From an uncultured beta proteobacterium (GTDB taxonomy: Bacteria > Pseudomonadota > Gammaproteobacteria > Burkholderiales > Burkholderiaceae_C): DNA of 37,640 bases. Position numbers and translations under genes: made by a program. Under the pieces are notes generated by a model. That model saw only the letters and a program-made list of their open reading frames with translations, did no database searches and was not told the DNA's origin. The stretch covers positions 1-37,640 of the forward strand of contig CAIMSP010000127.1 in the NCBI GenBank assembly GCA_903844215.1. Reading direction: 5' to 3'. Below are positions 1 to 7,332 of the stretch, piece after piece; the first letter of the stretch is position 1; each line of letters starts with the position of its first letter.

Positions 1-167
1 CTAGTACTCCAACCCAGAAATATCGAAACATGAAAGCGCGCCTTCGCACCCATGCCGTTGTTGCAAATGCTCGCCATAGCCGCCGCTATGTCTGCGCTTT
101 GCGCCTAGGCCTGAGCGCGAATCCATCACTTTCATTTTGTTCCTCTACTTCTGTGTCGGAGTACTAG
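1..167. repeat. Fold-back (MITE-like) imperfect palindromic element
   Basis: The ends are a perfect 10-bp inverted repeat: CTAGTACTCC at 1-10 and GGAGTACTAG at 158-167. Read inward, the arms stay alike: 17 of the first 19 bases match, followed by shared ATGAAAG, TTCGC and GCAAA blocks. They meet at a central hairpin, CATAGC (75-80) and GCTATG (85-90), around CGCC. The whole stretch is therefore one long imperfect palindrome with no ORF of its own, as expected of a non-autonomous fold-back or MITE-type element. It starts at base 1, so its true left end and any target-site duplication cannot be judged. The palindrome is seen directly; mobility is inferred. Confidence 0.6.
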
Positions 168-195
168 AGCCGATTCAGCCATGGGCTTGATTGAT

Positions 196-212
196 TATAC
201 GGTAATCGTATA
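196..212. promoter_or_regulatory. Orphan AT-rich palindrome, possible operator
   Basis: TATACG, a five-base spacer GTAAT, then CGTATA form a perfect 6-bp inverted repeat. The site is AT-rich in a GC-rich background and has the size of a dimeric repressor site. No gene start suits it: the toxin/antitoxin operon runs toward it and ends at 351. It may be a leftover of a lost gene's control region. Confidence 0.25.
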
Positions 213-271
213 TCGTTGCGTCAGTCAATTTCTTGAAGGCAGCCATGGCACGCATCCCCGAGGAAGCTCAA

Positions 272-293
272 GGGTCAGGCCTTGCCTCTTGCC
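272..293 (+). repeat. 22-bp direct repeat, left copy
   Basis: The block GGGTCAGGCCTTGCC followed by two variable bases and TTGCC recurs at 1153-1174 in the same orientation with 20 of 22 bases identical. The two copies bracket the toxin/antitoxin genes. The wording resembles dispersed REP-like repeats of betaproteobacteria, but that is recollection, not a search result. Confidence 0.55.
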
Positions 294-350
294 TACTCAT
301 GACTAATGGGTGCATGCCCTAACGCTTGCAAGTTTCAACACGCGTGCCCG

Positions 351-728
351 TCACCGTACAAACGCTTCCACGTTCAAATCGGTGATCGGCGAGAAGTGCT
401 TAAGGTTAGCCGTCAGTAGCGGCATGCGGTGCTCGATGGCGGTAGCGGCGATGAGGGCGTCGGCTACGCGCATGCCATGCGAGAGCGCCAAAGCATCGAT
501 CAAATTGGCGGCGCGCTGCGAGATGGCAGGGGTGATTTGCAGCACGCGCACCTGGCGTGCTGCCAGGCCCTTCTTGAGCCGCTCCAAGTCGCTCTTGTCC
601 GAGCAACCCTGGGCCAGCTCCATGTAAGTCACTACAGAAATCTGCCATTGCTCGATGGCATTGAGGCGCTGCGCTGCGGCCACATTGCCACGCGTATGCA
701 ACACCAAGACATCCGAGTCAATCAGCAT
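351..728 (-). CDS. PIN-domain (VapC-type) toxin
   Basis: This 125-residue protein has the size and layout of a VapC-family PIN-domain ribonuclease, the toxin of a type II toxin-antitoxin pair that cleaves RNA in the cytoplasm. It opens MLIDSDVLVLH, giving the first conserved acid at D4. The second acid is E37 (YMELAQG) and the third D90 (RVADALIAA); the C-terminal LLTANLKHF block fits the family. The usual fourth acid is not obvious: a His sits after the TANLK stretch, and D117 lies further on. Its ATG is 5 nt after the antitoxin stop, so the two are co-transcribed and probably translationally coupled. The reading frame is intact, so activity is plausible. Target RNA is unknown. Confidence 0.85.
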   Translation of the reverse strand: MLIDSDVLVLHTRGNVAAAQRLNAIEQWQISVVTYMELAQGCSDKSDLERLKKGLAARQVRVLQITPAISQRAANLIDALALSHGMRVADALIAATAIEHRMPLLTANLKHFSPITDLNVEAFVR

Positions 729-733
729 GGCGT

Positions 734-1024
734 TCAGCTCTCAGGGTTCTGGGCAGGCGCGACAGGCATCGTAGAGCCCACCCCAAAGCGCGGCGCCCTG
801 ATCGAGCGAATATAGGCATCCACATCGGCCATGTCCTCACGGTCACGCCACATCCCGAACAGTGGGTCATCGGCGAACCGCGCAGCATCAGCCGACTCCA
901 TGGTGTCCTCTTCAATGCGCACCGTCACTTTAGAAAAACCAGCGTTCACCAAGTCGCCCAACTTGGCTTGCCAAGCAGGTGGCAGGTCACGCACTTGCAC
1001 ATGCTCGAATACGACAGCGTTCAT
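734..1024 (-). CDS. Antitoxin partner of the PIN toxin
   Basis: This 96-residue protein is encoded directly upstream of the PIN toxin on the same strand, the usual antitoxin-first order. The N-terminal part (VQVRDLPPAW) probably folds as the DNA-binding or dimerisation unit. The C-terminal part (DDPLFGMWRDRED, about residues 52-64, then YIRSIRAPRF) resembles the toxin-neutralising tail of antitoxins that pair with PIN proteins. No helix-turn-helix or AbrB motif is obvious, so the subfamily is not named. The ATG at 1024 has a strong Shine-Dalgarno AGGAGGTG at 1030-1037. A near-perfect 20-bp palindrome at 1066-1085 and a TAGAAT box at 1052-1057 suggest autoregulation. Confidence 0.75.
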   Translation of the reverse strand: MNAVVFEHVQVRDLPPAWQAKLGDLVNAGFSKVTVRIEEDTMESADAARFADDPLFGMWRDREDMADVDAYIRSIRAPRFGVGSTMPVAPAQNPES

Positions 1025-1051
1025 GCTCGCACCTCCTGTGTTGCGTGGCTC

Positions 1052-1057
1052 ATTCTA
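1052..1057 (-). promoter_or_regulatory. Probable -10 box of the toxin/antitoxin operon
   Basis: Read on the minus strand this is TAGAAT, 28 nt before the antitoxin ATG. No good -35 hexamer sits at 17 nt; the upstream space is taken by the palindrome at 1066-1085. Confidence 0.35.
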
Positions 1058-1065
1058 CTGAGGAA

Positions 1066-1085
1066 GCTGGGTAGCGCTGCCCAGC
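1066..1085. promoter_or_regulatory. 20-bp palindrome, candidate toxin/antitoxin operator
   Basis: GCTGGGTAGC and GCTGCCCAGC are reverse complements with one mismatch. The palindrome lies just upstream of the TAGAAT box of the antitoxin gene, where bound repressor would block RNA polymerase. Type II toxin-antitoxin complexes commonly bind such sites in their own promoters. The match is direct; the role is inferred from position. Confidence 0.45.
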
Positions 1086-1505
1086 CTTGTCCACCACTCA
1101 TAGTCACGCGTGCCACGGACACACGACGCCGCCAAAGGCACCAAAGGTGCTGGGGTCAGGCCTTGCCATTTGCCCCTCCACGCAACCGACGTCAGAATCC
1201 AGTTCTATAAATACAAACAAAAAAAGCCACCCGCTACAAAGTGGTGCTGACCTGCCCCACCAATCACATCATTGGCTTGCCCTGCAGCCGACAGTGGTGA
1301 TGGTCTCTTTACGCTGCACAACCGATGTAGAACTCCCCGTCTTGCAGGGCGGCGCGAGCACGCAAGAGACGCTGCCGACAGGCCGATCGCCGGGCCGCTG
1401 AGTCACGACCTCGAACACCACGAATGCGAGGCGGTGTTGCCCACGCGCTGCGCTGCGCGGCCCTTGCGTCTAGACTGGCGGCTGTTTTCAGAACCTTCCC
1501 ACGCC
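1086..1505. other. Gene-poor stretch before the MFS exporter
   Basis: It contains the right copy of the 22-bp repeat (1153-1174) and no ORF with family features. The MFS reading frame stays open upstream to an ATG at 1272, but the residues from there to 1505 are not membrane-like and look like read-through noncoding DNA. No clear promoter was found for the exporter. Confidence 0.4.
1153..1174 (+). repeat. 22-bp direct repeat, right copy
   Basis: Second copy of the repeat at 272-293, same orientation, 20 of 22 bases identical. The copies are 881 bp apart and enclose the whole toxin/antitoxin operon with its putative operator. Confidence 0.55.
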
Positions 1506-2969
1506 GTGTCAACGCAATCCTCCACCCTTGAAGCACTGCGCGCACGCTATGGCGTGCGCTACCGCTGGCTGCTGCTGTTGTCCGTGATGATCGGCACGAT
1601 GGCGTCGATCATGTCCTCGACCATCGTGAACGTGGCCATCCCCGACATGAGCCGGCACTTCACGCTGGGACAGGAGCGGGCCCAGTGGGTCAGCTCGGGC
1701 TTCATGGTGGCGATGACGGTGTCCATGCTCACCACGCCCTGGCTGCTGGCGCGCTATGGCTACCGGCGCACCTATGCGGGAACGATGTTGCTGCTGCTGG
1801 CGGGCGGCATCGTGGGCGGATTTTCCAACAGCTTTGCCCTGCTGCTGGGCGCGCGCGTGGCCGAGGGGCTGGCGGCCGGTGTGGTGCAGCCGATTCCGGT
1901 GATCATCATCATGCGCGCCTTCGAGCCGCACGAGCAGGGGCGCGCCAGCGGCATCTTCGGCATGGGCGTGGTGCTGGCGCCGGCCATCGGGCCCAGCGTG
2001 GGCGGCGTGCTGGTGGACCTGTTTGGCTGGCGCTCGATCTTCTTCATGGTCGTGCCGTTTTGCCTGGCCTCGCTGTGGCTGGCCTACCGCTATGTGCCGG
2101 GCACAGCGCCGGGCGGCGTCGCCGCCAATCGCCAGGGCGCCAACCTGGACTGGCGCGGCCTGCTGCTCGGCGGCACGGGAACGCTGTGCCTGCTCAATGG
2201 CATGGTGGCGCTGCACGGGGGCGAGCCGGTGCACGCGGGCGGGCTGCTGGGCGGCGCCGTGCTGGCGCTGCTGCTGTTCGTGGCGTGGCAGCGTCGCATG
2301 GCGCACACCGGGCGCGAGCCGCTGATGAACCTGGCGCTGTTCGAGCATCGGCAGTTCGCCATGGGCAGCATCGTCGCCTTCATTTATGGCACGGCGCTGT
2401 TCGGCTCGACCTACTTGCTGCCGGTGTATATGCAGCTCGCGCTGGGCCTGTCACCGTCCTACGTCGGCAGCATCCTGTTGCCCGCCGGGCTGGTGCTGGC
2501 GGTGACGATTGCCCTGGTGGGGCGACTGGCCGACCGCCAACCCACCTACCTGCTGGTGAGCATCGGTCTGGCCTTGCTGGCACTGTCCTTCGCGCTGATG
2601 TTGACCGTGCATCTTGGCACGGCGATTGGGGTGCTGGTGGCCTGGGCCATTCTGGGTCGCCTGGGTCTGGGGTTCATCCTGCCCTCGCTCAATCTGGGTG
2701 CGCTGCGCAAGCTGCACAAGCACCAGATTTCACAGGGATCGAGCGCCATCAACTTTGTGCGCATGCTGGGCGGCTCGATCGGCGTGAGCCTGTGCGGCAT
2801 CGTGCTGGAATGGCGCCTGGCCGCGCATGGCGACGCGCTCACGCACGCGGCCAGCAGCCCGCAGCGTCTGGCGGCCTTCAACGAGGTCTTCCTGATGCTG
2901 GCCACGCTGTGCGCGCTGGCGCTGATCGCGGCGTGGCGGCTGCGCGACGCGCCGTCCGCACGGGCCTAG
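1506..2969 (+). CDS. MFS drug exporter, DHA2 (EmrB/QacA) type
   Basis: This inner-membrane protein of about 487 residues has the length and hydrophobic pattern of the 14-segment DHA2 proton antiporters that expel drugs. The first membrane segment is followed by the typical STIVNVAIPDM and the Q-WV substrate-pocket stretch (AQWVSSGFMVAMTVSMLTTP). The loop after segment 2 carries RYGYRRTY, the MFS loop motif. LAPAIGPSVGGVL is the antiporter motif C of segment 5. The GTG at 1506 is chosen because the membrane protein starts a few residues later; an in-frame ATG at 1272 would add 78 residues of low plausibility. The Shine-Dalgarno is weak. No membrane-fusion partner or regulator is adjacent, so the substrate is unknown. 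Confidence 0.85.
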   Translation: MSTQSSTLEALRARYGVRYRWLLLLSVMIGTMASIMSSTIVNVAIPDMSRHFTLGQERAQWVSSGFMVAMTVSMLTTPWLLARYGYRRTYAGTMLLLLAGGIVGGFSNSFALLLGARVAEGLAAGVVQPIPVIIIMRAFEPHEQGRASGIFGMGVVLAPAIGPSVGGVLVDLFGWRSIFFMVVPFCLASLWLAYRYVPGTAPGGVAANRQGANLDWRGLLLGGTGTLCLLNGMVALHGGEPVHAGGLLGGAVLALLLFVAWQRRMAHTGREPLMNLALFEHRQFAMGSIVAFIYGTALFGSTYLLPVYMQLALGLSPSYVGSILLPAGLVLAVTIALVGRLADRQPTYLLVSIGLALLALSFALMLTVHLGTAIGVLVAWAILGRLGLGFILPSLNLGALRKLHKHQISQGSSAINFVRMLGGSIGVSLCGIVLEWRLAAHGDALTHAASSPQRLAAFNEVFLMLATLCALALIAAWRLRDAPSARA

Positions 2970-3021
2970 CAAGCTGGCGGGCCAAGCGGGGGCCGCCGCC
3001 GCGCCAGCTCCCGTGCAAACG

Positions 3022-4278
3022 TCAGCGCAAGTTACCGGTGTGTCCCAATGAATAGCGTCCCGGCTGCGGCCACACCGTCAGGCCATGCGGCTCCAGACCC
3101 ACCTTGATCTGCGCCACGGCGCCGCTGGCCGTGTCGATCCGGTACACCACGTCGTCGAAGCGACCCGAAAGCCAGAGCCACTTGCCGTCGGCGCTGACAT
3201 TGCCCATGTCGGGGCTGCCGCCGCCGGGGATGAGCCACTGCGCCGTGACCTTGCCGCTGGCGAAGTCGATCACCGTGACGCCGCCGGCGCCGCGCGGCTT
3301 GCCGTGAATCTTGTGCGTGCCACGATTCGCCACGTACAGGCTCTTGCCGTCGCGGCTCGGATACAGGCCATGCGCGGCCAGCCCGGTGGTGATGAAGCCG
3401 ATCTCTTTCATGGCGTCGCCATCGACCACGTGCAGGCCGTCGGCCTCCATGTCGGCCACATAAAAACGCTTGCCATCGGGCGAGATACGGATGTCCTGCG
3501 GCATGCCCTTCTTGGAGCTGCAGATCTCGGTGTTGGCGGGGTCGAACGCCTTGCCTGTCTCCTTGAAGCGGGTGTCGGGCATCGTCAACTTCAGATAGCC
3601 CACGACGCTGTGGTTCACCAGATCGATCTTGGCCAGCGAGCCGGTGAACTCGCAGGTGAACAAGGCGTAACGGCCGTCGATGGAGAAGTCGGCATGGTTG
3701 ATGCCCCCGCATTGCGGCGTGGCGATCGAATACTGCAGTTGCATGCTTTGCGGGTCGCGAAAGTCCAGGCGCTTCCTGGCCTCGGCCACGACGATCGCCG
3801 ACTTGCCGTCGGGCGTGAAATACATGTTGTAGGGGTCGTCCACGGGAATCGACTTGCCCGGCTTGCCCGACACCGGGTCCACGGGCGTGAGGCTGCCGTC
3901 GGTGCGTCGCTCGGCGTTGTTCGCCACCCACAGCGTCTTCAGGTCCCAGGACGGAACGACGTGCTGGGGCGCCGCACCCACCTTGAAGCGATCGACCACC
4001 TTCAGGCTGGCGGGATCGATCACATAGACTTCGTTGGAGCGCAGATTGGGCACGTAGACGCGCTCCAGATGGCCGCGCACGGCCGCGCTCATGTGGGTGC
4101 TGCCGGTCTCGCTGTAGAGGTTGCGGCCATCCACCACGGCGGGCATTCCGGCCACGGTGGCTACCGGCGCGGGCGCGCTGGGGTCGGCTGCGCCGGCGGC
4201 AAAAACGGAGCTGGCCACGACCGCGCACAGGCCGGTGAACAAGCCCAGGGAAGAGGTCACGATGTGTTTTGTTTGCAT
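3022..4278 (-). CDS. Exported YVTN-type beta-propeller protein
   Basis: This protein of about 418 residues has a clear signal peptide (MQTKHIVTSSLGLF, then a hydrophobic stretch ending in VFAAGA) and is expected in the periplasm. Repeated blades of the YncE/YVTN kind are visible: VYVPNLRSNEVYVIDP, LWVANNAERR, ISPDGKRFYVADMEADGL, SRDGKSLYVANRG, and VSADGKWLWLSGRFDDVVYRID, enough for a seven-bladed propeller. Cysteines occur in TPQCGG, FTCEF and TEICSSKK; no CxxCH heme site is present. The ATG at 4278 is preferred to a TTG six codons upstream. It lies 40 nt downstream of the creatininase-like gene and is probably its operon partner. No enzymatic function can be assigned; such propellers often bind proteins or cofactors. 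Confidence 0.8.
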   Translation of the reverse strand: MQTKHIVTSSLGLFTGLCAVVASSVFAAGAADPSAPAPVATVAGMPAVVDGRNLYSETGSTHMSAAVRGHLERVYVPNLRSNEVYVIDPASLKVVDRFKVGAAPQHVVPSWDLKTLWVANNAERRTDGSLTPVDPVSGKPGKSIPVDDPYNMYFTPDGKSAIVVAEARKRLDFRDPQSMQLQYSIATPQCGGINHADFSIDGRYALFTCEFTGSLAKIDLVNHSVVGYLKLTMPDTRFKETGKAFDPANTEICSSKKGMPQDIRISPDGKRFYVADMEADGLHVVDGDAMKEIGFITTGLAAHGLYPSRDGKSLYVANRGTHKIHGKPRGAGGVTVIDFASGKVTAQWLIPGGGSPDMGNVSADGKWLWLSGRFDDVVYRIDTASGAVAQIKVGLEPHGLTVWPQPGRYSLGHTGNLR

Positions 4279-4318
4279 ACAGGTTTTCAAATTCAATAAA
4301 AAGTTCTTAACGTGAAAG

Positions 4319-5173
4319 TCAGCGCGGTTCGCGCGTCAGGGTCTGGATGGCCGCGACCGAGGCCTGCACGATTTGCTGCACCCCCAGTTGCCCCAGCTCT
4401 GCCGTGGCGCGGTGCGGGTCGCCATAAACGCCGTCGCGTTTATCCATTTTGGCCGTCGCCGCGAGCGCGTCGCTGCGCACCAGCGATCGGTCCACGGCCA
4501 GCGCCAGGGATGTGTCGGCCAGTCCGGCATGGGTGCCGATTTCGTAGTCGCTGTAGCCCGCGCCGCGCAGCGTGGCGACATAGGCGGTCTGCGTCACCCG
4601 GTAGTACTCGAGCAGCGCATGCACGCGGCTTGTCTTGTCCTTGGCCCATTCTTTGTTGAGCTTGGCGGCGACGCGCTCCTCGCTCTTTTGGTAGCTGCCG
4701 TGGTCGCCCAAGAACACCACGTCGCGAAAGCCGTGCTGCTTGAAGCTGCGCGCCGTGGCTTCCAGCAGCGCTTCAAAAGTGGCCTCGGGGATCGAGATCG
4801 TCCCGGCAAAGCGCATGTGCGCAGCGGGCGGGCGGATGCTGCCCTCGGGCACATAGGCCAGCACCGGCGCCACCAGCGCATTGCCCAGCTTGTGCGCGAT
4901 TTCTCCGGCCAGCACGCGCACGCGCACGTTGTGTTTTCCCAGCACCATGTGCGGGCCGTTTTGCTCGGTGCCGCCAATCGGTATCAGGATCGTGGTGGCG
5001 CCGGAGGCGACCCGCTCGCGCAGTTCGGTCCAGGTCAGCGCTTCGATCTCGTTGCTCTTGGCGGGGGCGGCCTGCGCCGAGGCCAACAGGCACAGCGCGG
5101 CCACGCAGCCGACGCCCAGGCGCAGCAGGAAGCCGGCCACCGAGGACGCGCGCGCGCTCAGCTCAGGACTCAC
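4319..5173 (-). CDS. Exported creatininase-fold protein with altered metal ligands
   Basis: This 284-residue protein belongs to the creatininase/MftE amidohydrolase family: it has the IPIGGTEQNGPH block (residues 65-75), SIRPPAAHMRFAGTISIP (112-129) and VVFLGDHGSYQ (152-162). Unlike classical creatininase it begins with a hydrophobic leader ending ASAQA (about residue 35), so it is probably periplasmic. By alignment from memory to Pseudomonas creatininase (E34, H36, D45, H120, E122), the matching residues here are E70, N72, H81, H158 and S160. The second-metal ligands are therefore lost and one bridging Asp is a His. The GTG at 5173 is the likely start. It lies upstream of the beta-propeller gene with a 40-nt gap. 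Substrate unknown. Confidence 0.75.
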   Translation of the reverse strand: MSPELSARASSVAGFLLRLGVGCVAALCLLASAQAAPAKSNEIEALTWTELRERVASGATTILIPIGGTEQNGPHMVLGKHNVRVRVLAGEIAHKLGNALVAPVLAYVPEGSIRPPAAHMRFAGTISIPEATFEALLEATARSFKQHGFRDVVFLGDHGSYQKSEERVAAKLNKEWAKDKTSRVHALLEYYRVTQTAYVATLRGAGYSDYEIGTHAGLADTSLALAVDRSLVRSDALAATAKMDKRDGVYGDPHRATAELGQLGVQQIVQASVAAIQTLTREPR

Positions 5174-5201
5174 AGGCGCTCAAAGGTGGATGCATGGCTG
5201 A

Positions 5202-5207
5202 ATTGTA
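5202..5207 (-). promoter_or_regulatory. Possible -10 box of the creatininase/propeller operon
   Basis: On the minus strand this is TACAAT, 28 nt before the GTG start. No matching -35 hexamer is evident, so the call rests on the single box and its position. Confidence 0.25.
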
Positions 5208-5278
5208 GGCGGCGCCTTAAACTGTCGCTGCGTGCAACTGCGTGGCCCGGGGCCGCAAAGCGGCTCGAAAGGAAAGCG

Positions 5279-6493
5279 ATGGCAATGGATCCCTCCCGCA
5301 ACAAATTTGGCGTGCATCCGGACGTGCTCAAGCTGGGCCTGGTGAGCTTTCTCACCGACCTGAGTTCGGAGATCATTTTCTCGGTGTTTGCGATTTTCTT
5401 CACCACCGTCGCCGGCGCCTCCGCCGCGCTGCTCGGGCTGGTGGAAGGCTTGGCCGACCTGTCCGCCTGCTCGCTGAACTATGTCTCCGGCTGGTGCTCG
5501 GACCGCAGCGGCCAGCGCAAGCCGTTCGCGCTGGCCGGCTATGGTTTCTCCACGCTGGCCAAACTGCTGCTGCTGATCTCCAGTTCGGTCGCCGGGCTGG
5601 CGGCCTTTCGGGTGATCGAACGCCTGGGCAAGAGTTTTCGCGGCCCGCCGCGCGACGCCTGGCTCGCCAGCGTCGCCGAGCAGGGCCAGCGCGGCTACTC
5701 GTTTGGCGTGCACAAGGCGCTGGACAAGGCCGGCGCGGTGCTCGGGCCGCTCGTGGCCTATGGTCTGCTGCTGTGGCTGGGCGACGGCGCCTCGACCTAT
5801 CGGACGCTGTTCTGGGTCGCGCTGGTTCCCGCCGTCGCCAGCGTGCTGCTGCTGGCGCGAATGAAGGATCAGCCCGGCGCCGCGCATCCGCGCGAGAACC
5901 TGTTCGCCGCCTGGTCCACGGTCAGCCCCGAGTTCAAGCGTTACCTCATTCCCGCCGGCATCTTTTCACTGGCGTATTTCAGTTTCGGATTTCTGCTGCT
6001 GCGCGCGCACAGCCTCGGCTTCGCCGTGAGGGACATCGTGCTGCTGTATGCGCTGTTCAACGGCGCCTTTGTCGTGGCCGCACCGCTGCTGGGCAAACTG
6101 GGCGACCGCGTCGGGCGGGGCCTCATGGTCATGCTGGGCTACGCGATCTATGCCCTGCTGTGCCTGGGTCTGGCCTTGGCCAGCGAGCGCTGGCAGCTTG
6201 TCCTGCTGTTCATCGTTTACGGCGTGTTCTACGCGATTGACGAGGCGCAGAGCAAGGCCTTCATCGCCGACCTGGAGCCGGATCGGCGGGCCACGGCCAT
6301 CGGCCTGTACAACTTTGTCAGCGGGCTGATCTATCTGCCCGCGTCGCTGCTGGCGGGCTCGCTGTGGCTGCTGCATTCGGCCAGTGCGTTCCTGGCGGCG
6401 GCCGCGCTGGCCTTGCTCGCCTTGGCCGTGTTCGCCCTGCTGCGACCGGGCCGAGTGCGCCCGGGCGCGGCGCCGCGCGCAACCGGCGCTTAG
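5279..6493 (+). CDS. MFS transporter of unknown substrate
   Basis: This protein of about 404 residues has the twelve-segment hydrophobic pattern of the major facilitator superfamily. The first helix carries VSFLTDLSSEIIFSVFAIFF, typical of a family whose members read LSSE in helix 1. The first cytoplasmic loop has the MFS signature as YVSGWCSDRSGQRKPF, and the mid-protein loop repeats it as GKLGDRVGRG. IERLGKSFRGPPRDAW is the conserved helix 4 to 5 region. The ATG at 5279 follows GGAAAG at 5271; the frame is open far upstream but that part is not membrane-like. Its stop overlaps the end of the convergent esterase gene by 4 nt. Substrate not inferable. Confidence 0.8.
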   Translation: MAMDPSRNKFGVHPDVLKLGLVSFLTDLSSEIIFSVFAIFFTTVAGASAALLGLVEGLADLSACSLNYVSGWCSDRSGQRKPFALAGYGFSTLAKLLLLISSSVAGLAAFRVIERLGKSFRGPPRDAWLASVAEQGQRGYSFGVHKALDKAGAVLGPLVAYGLLLWLGDGASTYRTLFWVALVPAVASVLLLARMKDQPGAAHPRENLFAAWSTVSPEFKRYLIPAGIFSLAYFSFGFLLLRAHSLGFAVRDIVLLYALFNGAFVVAAPLLGKLGDRVGRGLMVMLGYAIYALLCLGLALASERWQLVLLFIVYGVFYAIDEAQSKAFIADLEPDRRATAIGLYNFVSGLIYLPASLLAGSLWLLHSASAFLAAAALALLALAVFALLRPGRVRPGAAPRATGA

Positions 6494-7170
6494 GCCAGCA
6501 CCTGGCGCAAAAAGGCGCTGATGTCAGCCACCTCGCGCGGATGCACGCTGTGCGGCATGGGGTAGCTGTGCCACTGCACGCTGTAGCCCAGGGCGCTGAG
6601 TTGCTGCTGTGCGGCTTCGCCGCGGCTGAGCAGCACCACCGGGTCCTGCGTGCCGTGCGCCATGAAGATGGGCGTGCGCGCATTCGCAAAGCTGCGCTCC
6701 ACGGCCACGGTCTCGGCCAGCGGCAGATAACCCGACAAGGCCATGATGCCCGCCAGTTTGCTGGCGTGGCGCAGGCCCACGTGCAGCGCCATGGCGCAGC
6801 CCTGGGAGAAGCCGGCGATGACGATCTTGTTGGAGGCGATGCCGCGCGCCACTTCGTTGGCGATCAGCGCATCGATGGCACGGGCCGACGCCACGATGCC
6901 GCTGGCGTCCTCGCGCCGCACCGCGCCCGCGCCGAGTTCGGTGCCGAAAATGTCGTACCAGGCCGGCATCTCGTAGCCGCCGTTCAGCGTCACGGGCATG
7001 GACGGCGCGTGCGGAAAAATGAAGCGGATGCCGGGGCAGCCGCTCAGATCGAGTTCCGGGACGATGGCAGCAAAGTCGTCGCCGCTGGCGCCCAGGCCAT
7101 GCAGCCAGATCACAGCGGCCGTGGGTTGAGGGGCGGTTTCGTGTTCGATGCGGGGCAGCAGTGGGGTCAT
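6490..7170 (-). CDS. Carboxylesterase/lysophospholipase-like alpha/beta hydrolase
   Basis: The 226-residue protein matches the small cytosolic carboxylesterase family (abhydrolase_2, YpfH and Pseudomonas carboxylesterase type) in length and motifs. LHGLGASGDDF (23-33) forms the oxyanion region. The nucleophile is S122 in GFSQG, the acid is D176 in AHGTQDPVV, and the base is H207 in PMPHSVHPRE. The middle of the protein carries FIFPHAPSMPVTLNGGYEMPAWYDIF, characteristic of this family. No signal peptide is present. It should cleave short-chain esters or lysophospholipids; the physiological substrate is unknown. It is monocistronic and its 3' end overlaps the MFS gene by 4 nt. Confidence 0.88.
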   Translation of the reverse strand: MTPLLPRIEHETAPQPTAAVIWLHGLGASGDDFAAIVPELDLSGCPGIRFIFPHAPSMPVTLNGGYEMPAWYDIFGTELGAGAVRREDASGIVASARAIDALIANEVARGIASNKIVIAGFSQGCAMALHVGLRHASKLAGIMALSGYLPLAETVAVERSFANARTPIFMAHGTQDPVVLLSRGEAAQQQLSALGYSVQWHSYPMPHSVHPREVADISAFLRQVLA

Positions 7171-7332
7171 GGGCGCTTGAATGAAGGAAGTGGCTCGGAT
7201 TCGAGTCTCAAGTATCGCACCGCAGGCGGCGAATCCCTGTCGCGGGTGGGGACACGTTGCCGCCGCAGGGCGGGCGCGCGGCCTGGGCCGTTACCATGGG
7301 CGCCTCAGGTTCGTGACCCTCAGGAGCAATGG

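Larger units (their letters stand above)
168..350. other. Intergenic stretch between the fold-back element and the toxin gene
   Basis: No convincing gene lies here. It holds a short perfect palindrome (196-212) and one copy of a 22-bp direct repeat (272-293). A 25-codon ORF from the ATG at 245 begins MARIPEEA and runs into the repeat; it looks like chance or a gene start cut off by the repeat. Confidence 0.4.

Noticed and set aside
245-322. 25-codon ORF beginning MARIPEEA before the toxin gene
   Set aside because: Too short, runs into the direct repeat, no Shine-Dalgarno, and no family beyond the first residues.
1272-1505. N-terminal extension of the first MFS exporter
   Set aside because: The added 78 residues are Arg/His-rich, not membrane-like, and the exporter family starts close to the GTG at 1506.
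3085-4299. Long plus-strand ORFs opposite the beta-propeller gene, and similar antisense ORFs elsewhere
   Set aside because: They mirror real genes, are His/Arg/Gln-rich as expected of complementary frames in high-GC DNA, and have no family features.
4373-5278. Long open extension upstream of the second MFS gene
   Set aside because: It is the antisense shadow of the creatininase gene in high-GC DNA; the GGAAAG-ATG at 5279 marks the start.
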